A stretch of 64,000 bases of DNA from Lachnospiraceae bacterium UBA7196 (lineage in GTDB: Bacteria; Bacillota; Clostridia; Lachnospirales; Lachnospiraceae): contig DKUU01000018.1 of assembly GCA_002490835.1 (NCBI GenBank), positions 306,697-370,696 on the forward strand, written 5' to 3'. Shown piece after piece: positions 1 to 8,712 of this stretch. The notes under the pieces were generated by a model, which was given only the letters and a program-made list of their open reading frames with translations, had not been told where the DNA came from and did no database searches. Position 1 is the first letter of the stretch. Each line of letters opens with the position of its first letter. Both the position numbers and the translations under genes were made by a program.

Positions 1-570
1 AAATACAGCTTTGAGCTTGGTTTTGCAACATTTTATATGAATCGTACGAATCGTTCTGGCATTATTAAAGGCGGTGTGATTGGCGGTATGGATCAGTCTG
101 GATCATGGAAAATGGATGCCCGTTTCAAGAGAGAAGAGTTAATCCGAAGGATAGAGAGCATTGCTAAGAGAAAATCACATATAAAGCTGTATAACAAGGA
201 CATTAATAGCTTTATTACACGATATATTCCTCTGTATGAAGAAAATGCACTGGTTTATTTCGACCCTCCATATTTCAAAAAAGGAAAACAACTCTATATG
301 AATTACTTCCAATTAGAAGATCATGTTCGGATTGAGAGAGCAATAAGAGACTATGTAAAATGTGACTGGATCATTACTTATGATGATGCATCAGAAATAG
401 AAAATATTTATAGGGGGTATTCGATGCGTTTGTATGATCTAAATTACAGTGTGTCATCTAAGTGCAAAGCCAGCGAACTTATGATATTCAAAGAAGGGAT
501 TAAAGTTCCATATGCCGAGGAACTTCAGAAACAAAGGATAAAAATTAACATTCGATTTTGTGATACATAG
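1..570 (+). CDS. D12-class N6-adenine DNA methyltransferase, 3' part (5' truncated by window)
   Basis: The reading frame is open from base 1, so the gene begins upstream of the window; 189 codons remain. The product would methylate adenine in DNA using S-adenosylmethionine. The fragment carries the NRTNRSGI block near its start and the catalytic DPPY motif in YFDPPYFKKG, both typical of the Dam/D12 class. The N-terminal SAM-binding FxGxG motif lies outside the window. It may be a solitary methyltransferase or part of a restriction or phage-defence unit, but no partner gene is visible downstream, where about 530 bases without a convincing gene follow. Family is clear; target sequence and biological role are not. 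Confidence 0.85.
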   Translation, partial: KYSFELGFATFYMNRTNRSGIIKGGVIGGMDQSGSWKMDARFKREELIRRIESIAKRKSHIKLYNKDINSFITRYIPLYEENALVYFDPPYFKKGKQLYMNYFQLEDHVRIERAIRDYVKCDWIITYDDASEIENIYRGYSMRLYDLNYSVSSKCKASELMIFKEGIKVPYAEELQKQRIKINIRFCDT

Positions 571-1104
571 TTTTGAGTGATTGTTTTATGCACAATGCTG
601 GAGTTAAGATGAAGTTAGTCAGCTCCATGTTCATAACGCCCAAATTTCTGAACTATAAACTGGATATGCCTGGATAGACCATGGCCGTGGCATGACGAGT
701 ATCCCCAGAATAATAAGCTATTCGGTGATGGTTGTATCTGGAAATGCTGAAAAATCTTAGTCTTTGGAGATACTTTATTACACCCATTTTGTGCTTCAAC
801 TTGACAATAATGTACCACCAATTTTGCCCTAACTTAGCAATAATCAACCATACTCCCCACGAAGTTATGCGGTTTTCAGCGTTTTTTACTCAAAAAAGCG
901 TTAAAAAGTTTGTGACAATAACTTGCCATTAGCGGGTTTTGGACGTCTCAGCATCAGCGGGACTTTTGAGACGCTGGCGAGGATTTAGGCGATTACTTTC
1001 CCACACAAACCTTGCTGATTTTCCCTACTTGTGGTATCTTGAAAAGAGTGAATACTTTATGGCAGCATGGACGGAAGCATAATTAAGGAAGTGCGGGAAG
1101 TAAA
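571..1104. other. Intergenic region without a supported gene
   Basis: About 530 bases between the methyltransferase and the BMP-like lipoprotein. Short open frames exist on both strands but have no ribosome site or recognisable protein. A weak 7-bp inverted repeat (944-950 with 967-973) could form a hairpin, without a T-tract. AT content is higher than in the genes to the right. The region may be the decayed edge of the element that carried the methyltransferase; that is inference only. Confidence 0.4.
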
Positions 1105-2346
1105 ATGAAACGGTATGAGACAATGAAAAATAGGATTGTAAGCCTTTTACTCATGGCGCTTTTTATGCTTGGCATCCTCACGGCCTGCAAAACACCTGCG
1201 AGCGAGACCGCTGCGCCCGGAATGGAGGCGGCGGGCGAACCTGCGGCAGAGGAAGCAGATAAGGAGCAGGGCGAAGATACGCAAAGCGCCGAAGCAAATT
1301 CATGGCGGGAGTCGGTAAAGAAGATGTTTGAAGATCCCTATGGGGATTATAAGGAGACGGGCGGGGAAATCGCCCTCCTGTTGGAGGGAGAGCTGGAAGA
1401 CGGCGGCTACAATGAAGCCGTTTACAATGGCGTGCGCATGTACGCTTTGGGTGCGGGCGTTTCCTTTTCTTATTATCATGCGCAGGCAAATGATCCGGAG
1501 AACTGCCGCGGCGCGATCGAACGCGCGGCAAAGGAGAATGCGCGGCTTATTGTCTGTGCCGGTGATATTTTTGCCGAAGCGGTAGGCGCTCTTCAAGAGT
1601 CCTATCCGCAGATTTCTTTTTTACTGATAGACAGCGTACCGCGAAATGAGGAAGGGGAGGAGATATCCCTTGAAAAGAATGTGCATTGCATTGCTTTTCA
1701 TGAGGAGCAGGCGGGTTATCTGGCCGGCTATATGGCGATCTGGGAAGGCTATTGGAATCTTGGCTTTATAGGCGGCAGGCAGGAGCCGGCTGTTCTTCGC
1801 TACGGGTACGGCTATTTACAGGGGATTGATGCGGCGGCTAAGGATCTGTCTCTTACTGATGTGACGGTCAATTACTGGTACGCGGATTCTTATGAGGCGG
1901 ATATGATGATACAGGAAAAGGCGGCTGGCTGGTATGGGAACGGTACGCAGGTCATCTTTGCCTGCGGCGGCAGTCTGTATGAGTCCGTGCTGGCGGCAGC
2001 GGAGGAAGCGGACGGGCTTTTGATTGGTGTGGATGTGGATCAGAGCCGTATTTCTAAGTATTTTTTGACCAGTGCGGTAAAAAATATCGGGGCAGCCGTG
2101 ACAGATGCGCTGGACGGTTTTTATGCGGCAGACGGCTGGCCGGAAGCGGAAGCCGGGCAGGTGCGCTATTACGGGGTGGAGGATGGCTGTGCGGCGATCC
2201 CTGTGGTGGATACGGAGTGGCGCTTCAAGGAGATACCTGTCACGCATTTTTTTGAGATTTATAAGCAGATGAAGAGAGGCGACAGGACAGTGTCGGATGC
2301 GATTGACGCGCCGCCTCAGGTGGCTGTGTCGGTGAACTTTGAATGA
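1105..2346 (+). CDS. BMP-family substrate-binding lipoprotein
   Basis: A 413-residue exported lipoprotein. The N-terminus has basic residues, a hydrophobic core and a lipobox ending LTAC, so the mature protein should be anchored by its cysteine. A low-complexity Ala/Glu linker (about residues 35-65) precedes a periplasmic-binding-protein type I fold. The segment GGYNEAVYNGVRM and the later GYLAGYMAIWEG match the BMP/Med family (PnrA-like), which binds nucleosides or related ligands for ABC import or sensing. No permease or ATPase gene is adjacent, so a sensory or scavenging role is as likely as transport. The stop overlaps the ATG of an upstream-extended frame of the next gene, which indicates translational coupling. 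GGAAG-like bases lie just upstream of the start. Confidence 0.75.
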   Translation: MKRYETMKNRIVSLLLMALFMLGILTACKTPASETAAPGMEAAGEPAAEEADKEQGEDTQSAEANSWRESVKKMFEDPYGDYKETGGEIALLLEGELEDGGYNEAVYNGVRMYALGAGVSFSYYHAQANDPENCRGAIERAAKENARLIVCAGDIFAEAVGALQESYPQISFLLIDSVPRNEEGEEISLEKNVHCIAFHEEQAGYLAGYMAIWEGYWNLGFIGGRQEPAVLRYGYGYLQGIDAAAKDLSLTDVTVNYWYADSYEADMMIQEKAAGWYGNGTQVIFACGGSLYESVLAAAEEADGLLIGVDVDQSRISKYFLTSAVKNIGAAVTDALDGFYAADGWPEAEAGQVRYYGVEDGCAAIPVVDTEWRFKEIPVTHFFEIYKQMKRGDRTVSDAIDAPPQVAVSVNFE

Positions 2347-2363
2347 TTGCGGGAGGGCTGGGA

Positions 2364-4112
2364 ATGGATAGACATCAAAAGAGAAAACGGCGTCCCGTAT
2401 ATCTCCTGCTTTTGGGACTTGCATGTGCGGGGATTCTTTCAGCCTGCGGGCATAATGAGCTGCCTGCGAGCGGACAGGTCGAGGAAAAACCGGGACAGGG
2501 GATGACGCTTGACCAGCACGCGCAGGTGCTGTCAGACCTGACTGCCGGAGAGACAAGCCTGTCGGCGGAGGAGATGTCTGACTATGCGATGGACATTGCG
2601 CTCACTTACGATGCCGAAACGAAAAAATTGCGCTATTCTCTCGATATGCCTTTGATACCGGCCAGCGACGATGCGTATCTGTATCTGTTTGCGGCGGAAG
2701 TCTGGGAGGAGGATGCGGATGCGCTTTTGGAAGAACCGGTCACCAGAGGAAGAAAGAGCAGGGAATGGGAGACGACCTTCCCCTACCGGGAAACGCATTT
2801 GTATGTGAGGTTTATCCCGGCTTTAAAGATAGACGATAATTTCGTGCAGGTGGGTAAGAGCGTATATTTGTCAAATCCGGAGGCGCTTGCCGGGAATCAG
2901 GACGATTATCCGGAACTGGGTTCCAAGAAAGGGATCCTTTTGGACCCCACAATGCTTGGGACGCCGGAACTGACAGAGCTTGGCGTCAAACATGCGATCT
3001 ATAATATTCCGCTCTCTCATATCATGGGGGAGACTGCGGATGCGACTTTTCCCACTATTACCTATACATACAGGGGAAAGAATTATCTGTTTAACGGCGC
3101 GGCAATCAATGGGTATGACGGCCTTTTCACTTATCTGTCCGATATGGGGATGAGCGCAACGGCGGTAGTGCTGAACGATTGGAATGAAGCGCATCTTGAA
3201 CTGATCCATCCGGAGGCCAGAAAGCAGGAGAGCGGCGCTTACTATTATATGTTCAACACGGAGGAAGAAAGCGGCACAAGGACGTTGGAGGCGGTGGCTT
3301 CTTTTCTGGCGGAGCGATATTCAAGCGGAGAACATGGTATGATACATAGCTGGGTGATCGCTAATGAGATCAACCAGAACCGGGTCTGGAACTACATGGA
3401 TACGCAGGATGTGGTCCATTATGCGAAAACGTTTGAGAAGTCCATGCGTATATTTTATCAGGCTGTGAAAAGTCATTATGCGGGCGGGCGGGTCTATTTC
3501 AGCATCGATCACGCGTGGAACAGCAACGACGGCGATAACAGGAGCTTCTTCAACGGCAGGGATGTGCTGGAGAATTTTAACGAGGCGGCGCTTGCGCACG
3601 GTAATTACGACTGGGGCATCGCGATCCACCCTTATCCGGAACCGCTGACGCGTGTGAATTACTGGTCGCAGGAATATGATAAGACGAGGGACGCCTCTCA
3701 TTTGTCCGTGATGAACCTCAACGTATTGACGGATATCCTTCAGGAAGAGAACTTTTTAGACAGAAATGGAGAGGTGCGCAGCGTTACGATCACGGAGCTG
3801 GGTTTTTCTTCCGGTTCGGGAGAACGCCTGCAGGCGGCGGCCTTTGCTTACTGTTATTATATCGTTGAGGCAAATCCTTATGTGGACGCTTTCCTGATGA
3901 ACCGGCAGACGGACGCGCCGGAGGAGGTGAAAGCGGGACTTTCCTTTGGCGTATATGAATACGATCATACGGGGAAATATATTAAGGATGTGTTTCGCTA
4001 TATTGACACGGATCAGGCAGGGAAATACAGAGAGTTCATGCTGAAGATTCTGGGAGCGGACAGTCTGGAGCAGGCGCTTTCATGGGCGGCGGCACCGGGC
4101 GAGGGTGCATAG
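2364..4112 (+). CDS. DUF5722-like exported lipoprotein (glycoside-hydrolase-like fold)
   Basis: A 582-residue lipoprotein with a lipobox ending ILSAC. The frame extends to an ATG at 2343, but the ATG at 2364 has GGGAGG about eight bases upstream and gives a proper signal peptide (MDRHQKRKRR then a hydrophobic core). The segments LGVKHAIYNIPLSH, WVIANEINQNRVWNY and VTITELGFSSG resemble the DUF5722 family, which looks like a TIM-barrel glycoside hydrolase; the two Glu-containing segments would be the candidate acid/base and nucleophile. Substrate is unknown. It follows the BMP-like lipoprotein directly and is followed by a glycosyltransferase, so surface-glycan handling is a reasonable guess. 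Family call is from memory of the motif pattern. Confidence 0.6.
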   Translation: MDRHQKRKRRPVYLLLLGLACAGILSACGHNELPASGQVEEKPGQGMTLDQHAQVLSDLTAGETSLSAEEMSDYAMDIALTYDAETKKLRYSLDMPLIPASDDAYLYLFAAEVWEEDADALLEEPVTRGRKSREWETTFPYRETHLYVRFIPALKIDDNFVQVGKSVYLSNPEALAGNQDDYPELGSKKGILLDPTMLGTPELTELGVKHAIYNIPLSHIMGETADATFPTITYTYRGKNYLFNGAAINGYDGLFTYLSDMGMSATAVVLNDWNEAHLELIHPEARKQESGAYYYMFNTEEESGTRTLEAVASFLAERYSSGEHGMIHSWVIANEINQNRVWNYMDTQDVVHYAKTFEKSMRIFYQAVKSHYAGGRVYFSIDHAWNSNDGDNRSFFNGRDVLENFNEAALAHGNYDWGIAIHPYPEPLTRVNYWSQEYDKTRDASHLSVMNLNVLTDILQEENFLDRNGEVRSVTITELGFSSGSGERLQAAAFAYCYYIVEANPYVDAFLMNRQTDAPEEVKAGLSFGVYEYDHTGKYIKDVFRYIDTDQAGKYREFMLKILGADSLEQALSWAAAPGEGA

Positions 4113-4125
4113 AAGGGAGATTAGG

Positions 4126-4869
4126 ATGAAGGTTTCCCTGTTGGTGACGGTATACAATGTAAAAGAGACGCTGCCTATCACGCTACAGAGTATCGCGATG
4201 CAGGATTATCCGGCGCTTGAGGTGGTGATCGTGGACGGCGGATCGACGGACGGCACGGTGGAGTTGATCGAGGCGTTTGCCGCACGGATGGAAGGTCGGC
4301 AGGGGTTTTCGGTGCGCTGGATATCGGAGCCGGACGACGGTCTTTACGATGCGATGAATAAGGCATATCGCATGAGTTCCGGCGAAGTGGTTGCCATCTG
4401 CAATGATAAGTTATGCAAACCGAACGCGGTCAGCCTCTTTGTCGAGGCGATTAAGCAGGGCGGAGAGTGCTGCGTAGGCGCGCACGCCGATCTGGTGTAT
4501 GTGGAGGGAGAGCGTGTAGTCAGAACATGGCGCATGGGACAGGGGAGGCTTTCGCAGGGCTGGATGCCGGGGCACCCCACATTGTTTTTGCGGCGTGAAA
4601 TTTACGAGAAATACGGGCTCTACGACACTACTTACCGCTGCGCGGCGGATTACGAATTTATGGTGCGCTTTTTAAAGGATGAGAACAATGAGCTGGCCTA
4701 TGTGCCGGATACTCTGGTAGCGATGTTTTATGGCGGCACCAGCAATGCCGGCCTGAAAAACTATCTGGTTTCTTTTCGGGAAGGCTTTCTTGCGCTCCGG
4801 AAAAATAGAGTGCCGCACCCGCTTCTCATTACGCTGCGCAGGACGTTTCGGGTGCTTTTACAGTTCTGA
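4126..4869 (+). CDS. Glycosyltransferase family 2
   Basis: A 247-residue GT-A fold glycosyltransferase. It opens with the family signature VSLLVTVYNV, then VVIVDGGSTDGT, and EPDDGLYDAMNKA, a block common in polysaccharide-building enzymes of the WcaA type. The usual metal-binding NSDD stretch is replaced by ICNDKLCKPN, so the DxD motif is atypical. An upstream in-frame ATG at 4105 lies inside the preceding gene; the ATG at 4126 has a GGGAGATTAGG ribosome site and begins exactly at the conserved strand. No membrane segments are evident, so it would act at the inner face of the membrane. Donor and acceptor sugars cannot be read from sequence. Confidence 0.8.
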   Translation: MKVSLLVTVYNVKETLPITLQSIAMQDYPALEVVIVDGGSTDGTVELIEAFAARMEGRQGFSVRWISEPDDGLYDAMNKAYRMSSGEVVAICNDKLCKPNAVSLFVEAIKQGGECCVGAHADLVYVEGERVVRTWRMGQGRLSQGWMPGHPTLFLRREIYEKYGLYDTTYRCAADYEFMVRFLKDENNELAYVPDTLVAMFYGGTSNAGLKNYLVSFREGFLALRKNRVPHPLLITLRRTFRVLLQF

Positions 4870-4902
4870 TAGGGTGAGAAGAAGTGACATGGGAGAAGAC
4901 GT

Positions 4903-5367
4903 ATGATAGCAGTGTTTTGTGCAATTTTGGCGGCAGGGATTTTCATTCTGGATTTGATTTTAAAAAATCAGATTGAAAAGACCATGGTCGAGGGCAACGA
5001 AAAACCCTTCTGCAAGGGAAGACTTCTGATTAAAAGATATCATAACAAGGGAGCCTTTCTTGATCTGGGAGAAAAAAAGCAGGGGGTGGTAGCCTGCATC
5101 TCCCTGCTCTTGACACTCTGTATGACGGTGGTGTTCCTCTCCACCTTTACCTTTCGGGGAAACTCTACCCTTAAGGCAGGGTTAGCCTTTCTGCTCGGCG
5201 GCGCATACAGCAATACCTATGACCGGCTCGTCCGGAAATACGTCGTCGATTACATCAGTTTTCCCGTCAAAAACGAGCGATTACGAAGGATTGTCTTCAA
5301 TCTGTCCGATTTTTGTATCATGATCGGGGCGGTGCTTTTGGTGATCGGTGAGATGAAGGGAAAATAG
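4903..5367 (+). CDS. lspA: Signal peptidase II (LspA) family protein
   Basis: A 154-residue protein with four predicted membrane segments. Signal peptidase II removes the signal peptide of lipoproteins after the lipobox cysteine is modified. The conserved blocks are recognisable: GGAYSNTYDRLVRKYVVDYI contains the N..DR..R..VVD pattern with one catalytic Asp, and FNLSDFCIMIGA holds the second Asp. The early HNKGAFLDLG segment corresponds to the usual N.GAAF region. The match is more divergent than a housekeeping LspA, so this may be a second, dedicated copy; two lipoproteins lie just upstream. The paralogy idea is inference, since the rest of the genome is not visible. Confidence 0.7.
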   Translation: MIAVFCAILAAGIFILDLILKNQIEKTMVEGNEKPFCKGRLLIKRYHNKGAFLDLGEKKQGVVACISLLLTLCMTVVFLSTFTFRGNSTLKAGLAFLLGGAYSNTYDRLVRKYVVDYISFPVKNERLRRIVFNLSDFCIMIGAVLLVIGEMKGK

Positions 5368-5586
5368 GGAATGGTATCAGGAGGGCATCATCGACGAACA
5401 GCGCACCAATTACGATGCGATCAAGGCATACGAAGAGGGCAGCGGCGAATGACCGGCTGGTGCAAGATCCATTCCCGCTGTAAGGGCGTCGATATGCTGA
5501 CATACTTAAACGACAGCGGTCTGGTAATGTGGTCGGTAAAAGAGTAAACTATTTATATAAGCTAAAAGAAGGATGATGTCAGGAAG
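5368..5586 (+). other. Intergenic region with possible gene remnants
   Basis: The stretch between the LspA-like gene and the alpha-glucosidase has two short protein-like frames joined by an ATGA overlap at 5449-5452. The first ends with a charged helical tail (EWYQEGIIDEQRTNY and onward). The second is a 32-codon frame, 5449-5547, starting MTGWCKIHSR. Neither has a ribosome site typical of this region and neither is recognised. They look like the tail of one decayed gene and a stub of another, but they could equally be chance. Confidence 0.25.
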
Positions 5587-7251
5587 ATGGAAAAGAAATG
5601 GTGGAAAGAAGCGGTTGTATATCAGATTTATCCCCGGAGCTTCATGGACAGCAACGGGGACGGTATAGGGGACTTGCAAGGCATTATTTCCAGGCTGGAT
5701 TACCTGAAAGAACTTGGCGTCGACGTGGTGTGGCTTTCTCCGGTTTATCAGTCCCCTAATGACGACAACGGATACGATATCAGCGACTATCAGGCAATTA
5801 TGGAAGAATTCGGCACGATGGAGGATTTTGACAGGATGCTTCAGGGAATGCACGAGCGTGGGATCAAACTTGTCATGGATCTTGTGGTCAACCATACATC
5901 CGACGAGCATCCCTGGTTTGTGGAGAGCCGCAGTTCCAAAGACAATCCTTACAGGGATTATTACTTCTGGCGGGAGGGAAAAGACGGAAAGGAACCGAAC
6001 AACTGGGCGAGTTGTTTTTCCGGATCCGCCTGGAAATACGACAAGACGACGGACATGTATTTCCTTCATCTGTTTTCCGCAAAGCAGCCGGATCTGAACT
6101 GGGATAATCCCAGAGTGCGGCAGGATGTCTTTTCCATGATGAACTGGTGGTGTGAAAAGGGAATCGACGGATTCCGCATGGACGTCATCAGCATGATATC
6201 CAAAAAACCCGGCCTGCCCGACGGGCAGATGTTCCCGGGCATGGTTTACGCGAATCCCGGATGTATCAATGGTCCCCATGTCCACGAATATCTGCAGGAG
6301 ATGAACCGGGAAGTGCTCTCCCGCTATGATCTCATGACCGTGGGGGAATGTGCCGGCGTCACCATTGAAGAGGCAAAAAAATATGCCTCCGCGGACGGAA
6401 AAGAATTAAACATGGTATTCCAGTTTGAACATGTGGAGCTGGATGAGGGGAAATTCGGCAAATGGACGGACCGACGGGTGGATTTGAAGGAATTGAAACA
6501 GACCATGAGCAAATGGCAGACGCAGCTGGAAGGGAGAGCCTGGAACAGCCTGTTTTTCGGCAATCACGACCAACCCCGCTCGCTGTCCCGGTTTGGCTGT
6601 GACGCGCCGGAATACCGGGTTGACTGTGCCAAAATGCTGGCCACCTGTCTGCATATGATGCAGGGGACTCCCTATATCTATCAGGGGGAGGAGCTTGGCA
6701 TGACCAACTGCCCCTTTGACTCTCTGGATGAGGTGCGGGATATCGAGAGCCTGAACGCATTCAAGGAGTTGACAGGAATGGGTGTCATCACGGAGGCGGA
6801 TATGATGCGTTATATCAATCTCCGGGGCAGGGACACTTCCAGAACACCCATGCAGTGGGATGGGAGCAGGAATGCCGGATTCACAGCGGGCACACCCTGG
6901 ATCAAGGTCAATCCGAACTATACACAGATCAATGCGGAGGCAGAAATGGCGGACAGGGATTCCGTATTTCACTATTACAAAAAATTGATTTCTCTCAGAA
7001 AACGGGAAAAAGTGATCGTATACGGTTCCTACCGTCTGCTGGAGCCGGACAGCGAAAGCCTGTATGTTTATACAAGAACGCTGGGGGATGAAAAACTTCT
7101 CGTCATCTGCAATTTTACAGAAAATGAAACCGCCTATGAAATGCCGGAAGAGTTTGCGGGCGGGATGGTTCTGATCGGAAACTGCAGGCGGGAAGGTCTG
7201 GAAAAGGAAATCAGCCTTGCGCCCTATGAAGCGCTTGTTATTAAGGTCTGA
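5587..7251 (+). CDS. malL: GH13 alpha-glucosidase (oligo-1,6-glucosidase type)
   Basis: A 554-residue cytoplasmic glycoside hydrolase that cleaves terminal alpha-glucosidic bonds of imported malto- or isomalto-oligosaccharides or sucrose-like sugars. It begins WWKEAVVYQIYPRSF, and the GH13 regions are all present: DLVVNHTS (region I), GFRMDVISM with the nucleophile Asp (region II), MTVGECAGV with the acid/base Glu (region III) and FGNHDQPR with the transition-state Asp (region IV). Length fits the family (about 550-560). The ribosome site is AGGAAG just before the ATG. No transporter is adjacent; the PTS operon at 20814 could supply substrate but its sugar is unknown. Exact specificity (MalL versus trehalose-6-phosphate hydrolase) is not settled. 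Confidence 0.9.
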   Translation: MEKKWWKEAVVYQIYPRSFMDSNGDGIGDLQGIISRLDYLKELGVDVVWLSPVYQSPNDDNGYDISDYQAIMEEFGTMEDFDRMLQGMHERGIKLVMDLVVNHTSDEHPWFVESRSSKDNPYRDYYFWREGKDGKEPNNWASCFSGSAWKYDKTTDMYFLHLFSAKQPDLNWDNPRVRQDVFSMMNWWCEKGIDGFRMDVISMISKKPGLPDGQMFPGMVYANPGCINGPHVHEYLQEMNREVLSRYDLMTVGECAGVTIEEAKKYASADGKELNMVFQFEHVELDEGKFGKWTDRRVDLKELKQTMSKWQTQLEGRAWNSLFFGNHDQPRSLSRFGCDAPEYRVDCAKMLATCLHMMQGTPYIYQGEELGMTNCPFDSLDEVRDIESLNAFKELTGMGVITEADMMRYINLRGRDTSRTPMQWDGSRNAGFTAGTPWIKVNPNYTQINAEAEMADRDSVFHYYKKLISLRKREKVIVYGSYRLLEPDSESLYVYTRTLGDEKLLVICNFTENETAYEMPEEFAGGMVLIGNCRREGLEKEISLAPYEALVIKV

Positions 7252-7278
7252 TGCCGGAGGGAATGCCGCGCTGCCAGC

Positions 7279-7443
7279 CGCTTTACCATCTTAGACCAGG
7301 CGGAGATTTTCTTCTTTATGAAAGACCGGATTTACCAGATGCCCGATTAGGAACGAAAAGATCCCGTTTCGCTCTTAAGAGGCCTGCAGGCGATGGATAT
7401 AGACGAAAAGCTGCAGAGGGCCGTGCCGGAAATCATAGGGTAG
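7279..7443 (+). pseudogene. Possible gene remnant after the alpha-glucosidase
   Basis: One frame here reads as protein-like sequence (RFTILDQAEIFFFMKDRIYQ, then a stop at 7348, then ERKDPVSLLRGLQAMDIDEK to a second stop). The composition looks like real amphipathic coding sequence interrupted by one nonsense codon. It has no start or ribosome site of its own. A second overlapping frame (7251-7487) is Arg/Gly-rich and unconvincing. Family not recognised; it may be the decayed 3' end of a regulator. Confidence 0.25.
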
Positions 7444-7463
7444 TTCTGATTCGGGGTAATCTA

Positions 7464-7503
7464 AAAAAGGGGCTTGCATCGGTATAAACCGGCAGCCCCT
7501 TTG
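7464..7503 (-). terminator. Rho-independent terminator of the carbamate kinase gene
   Basis: Read on the minus strand, an AAAGGGGCTGC stem pairs with GCAAGCCCCTTT (one bulge) around a loop, and is followed by a run of T residues. It sits about 15 bases past the stop codon of the minus-strand carbamate kinase. The plus-strand side has an A-run before the stem and only a short T stretch after it, so it may also slow transcription from the alpha-glucosidase side. Confidence 0.75.
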
Positions 7504-7517
7504 GCGTCACGGATGTA

Positions 7518-8462
7518 TCAGGCGGTGATCACCGTCCCGCTCTTTCCCTTCAACGCTTCTTTGACATTTTCAAGAGAAGTAATCAACACTTTCCCGTTAG
7601 GATTCTGACTCAGATAGGAAATAGCCGCCTCGATCTTCGGCAGCATGGTGCCTTCTTCAAATTCGCCCTGCGCACATAATTCCCTGGCCTGCGCGACGGT
7701 GAGGGAAGCAATGGCCTGCTGGTCCGGCTGCCCGAAATGCTGGTATACGTAAGGGACACCGGTGAGGATGATCAGCTCATCGACAAGCAGGCTGGCCGCC
7801 AGTCTGCCCGCCACGGCGTCCTTTTCGATCACGGCGGATGCGCCTTTTAAGACGTGGTTCTGCTCGATCACGGGAATACCGCCGCCGCCGCAGGCGATCA
7901 CGACCTGACCGGCTTCGGCTAATGTACGGATGGCGTCGATCTCCACGATGTCGATGGGGCGGGGAGCCGCGACGACCCGGCGGAATCCTTTGCCCGGTTC
8001 TTCTTTTACATAATTCCCTTTTTTGATCTCCATTTCGGCGTCCTCGGCGGACATATAGCGGCCGATTACCTTGGTAGGGGCATAGAAGGCCTCATCGTAC
8101 GGGTCTACGGTCACCTGCGTCAGAATCGTGCTGACAGTCTTTACGATACCACGCCCCAGAAGTTCGGCCCGCAGCGCATTCTGGATATCGTACCCCACAT
8201 ACCCCTGACTCATGGCCGAGCAGACGCACATGGGGGCGGGCGTATAATCGATATAAACTCTGCGCAGTTCCGTCATTGCCTTGTGAATCATGCTGACCTG
8301 CGGGCCGTTTGAGTGGGTGATGGTGAGCTGATAATCGGCTTCCACCAGATCAGCCAGCGCCTTGGCGGTCAGTTTGACGGTATCCCACTGTTCCAGTGTC
8401 GTATAGCCGAGCGCCTCATGTCCGAGGGAGACGACTGCTTTTTTCTTATTTATCGTATTCAT
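7518..8462 (-). CDS. arcC: Carbamate kinase
   Basis: A 314-residue cytoplasmic enzyme that makes ATP from carbamoyl phosphate and ADP, the last step of arginine, agmatine, allantoin or citrulline fermentation. Amino-acid-kinase family motifs are present: THSNGPQV near residue 50, VIACGGGGIPV in the middle, and EKDAVAGRLAASLLVDELIILT with the conserved Lys and Asp. The length matches ArcC. Here it is a lone gene; no ornithine transcarbamylase or arginine deiminase is adjacent, so the carbamoyl phosphate source is elsewhere. It is transcribed away from the sugar-kinase gene, with a shared 250-base regulatory region that contains a cre-like site. Confidence 0.93.
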   Translation of the reverse strand: MNTINKKKAVVSLGHEALGYTTLEQWDTVKLTAKALADLVEADYQLTITHSNGPQVSMIHKAMTELRRVYIDYTPAPMCVCSAMSQGYVGYDIQNALRAELLGRGIVKTVSTILTQVTVDPYDEAFYAPTKVIGRYMSAEDAEMEIKKGNYVKEEPGKGFRRVVAAPRPIDIVEIDAIRTLAEAGQVVIACGGGGIPVIEQNHVLKGASAVIEKDAVAGRLAASLLVDELIILTGVPYVYQHFGQPDQQAIASLTVAQARELCAQGEFEEGTMLPKIEAAISYLSQNPNGKVLITSLENVKEALKGKSGTVITA

Positions 8463-8508
8463 ATTGTCTGAAAACCTCCAATCTCACATATTCCAAGTAT
8501 AACAAACC

Positions 8509-8522
8509 TGCAAGCGTTTGTA
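8509..8522. promoter_or_regulatory. Candidate catabolite-responsive element (cre)
   Basis: TGCAAGCGTTTGTA matches the CcpA site pattern TGNAANCGNTTNCA at nine of ten fixed positions. It lies in the divergent region between carbamate kinase and the FGGY kinase. A minus-strand -10-like TATACT (8496-8501) is immediately downstream, so bound CcpA would cover the -35 region of carbamate kinase. Sequence match only. Confidence 0.45.
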
Positions 8523-8613
8523 TAGCGGGATTCTTTCCATATCTTGAGAAAATGACAGCGGTGCAGGGGTTTTAGGATTGTCGTTTTCGGGCAACGATTT
8601 TTCAGATACGGAC

Positions 8614-8642
8614 TTGCTTTTTGGGGCGCGGCGTTTTATCAT
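8614..8642 (+). promoter_or_regulatory. Candidate sigma-A promoter for the FGGY kinase operon
   Basis: TTGCTT (8614-8619) and TATCAT (8637-8642) are separated by exactly 17 bases and lie about 70 bases before the kinase start. Four of six bases match in the first hexamer and five of six in the second. It would drive the kinase and perhaps the three genes after it. Confidence 0.5.
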
Positions 8643-8712
8643 AGAAGTTAGAGTTAGCGTGCGCGGCACGGGAATAGCAAAAAACTGAAAAAGTAAAAGA
8701 CGGAGGGTAAAA

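Noticed and set aside
615..932. Small overlapping frames between the methyltransferase and the BMP-like gene, considered as transposase scraps
   Set aside because: No transposase motif, no terminal inverted repeats and no ribosome site could be identified.
5506..6285. Minus-strand open frame of about 260 codons over the alpha-glucosidase
   Set aside because: The plus strand has all GH13 motifs; the minus frame lacks any recognised motif.
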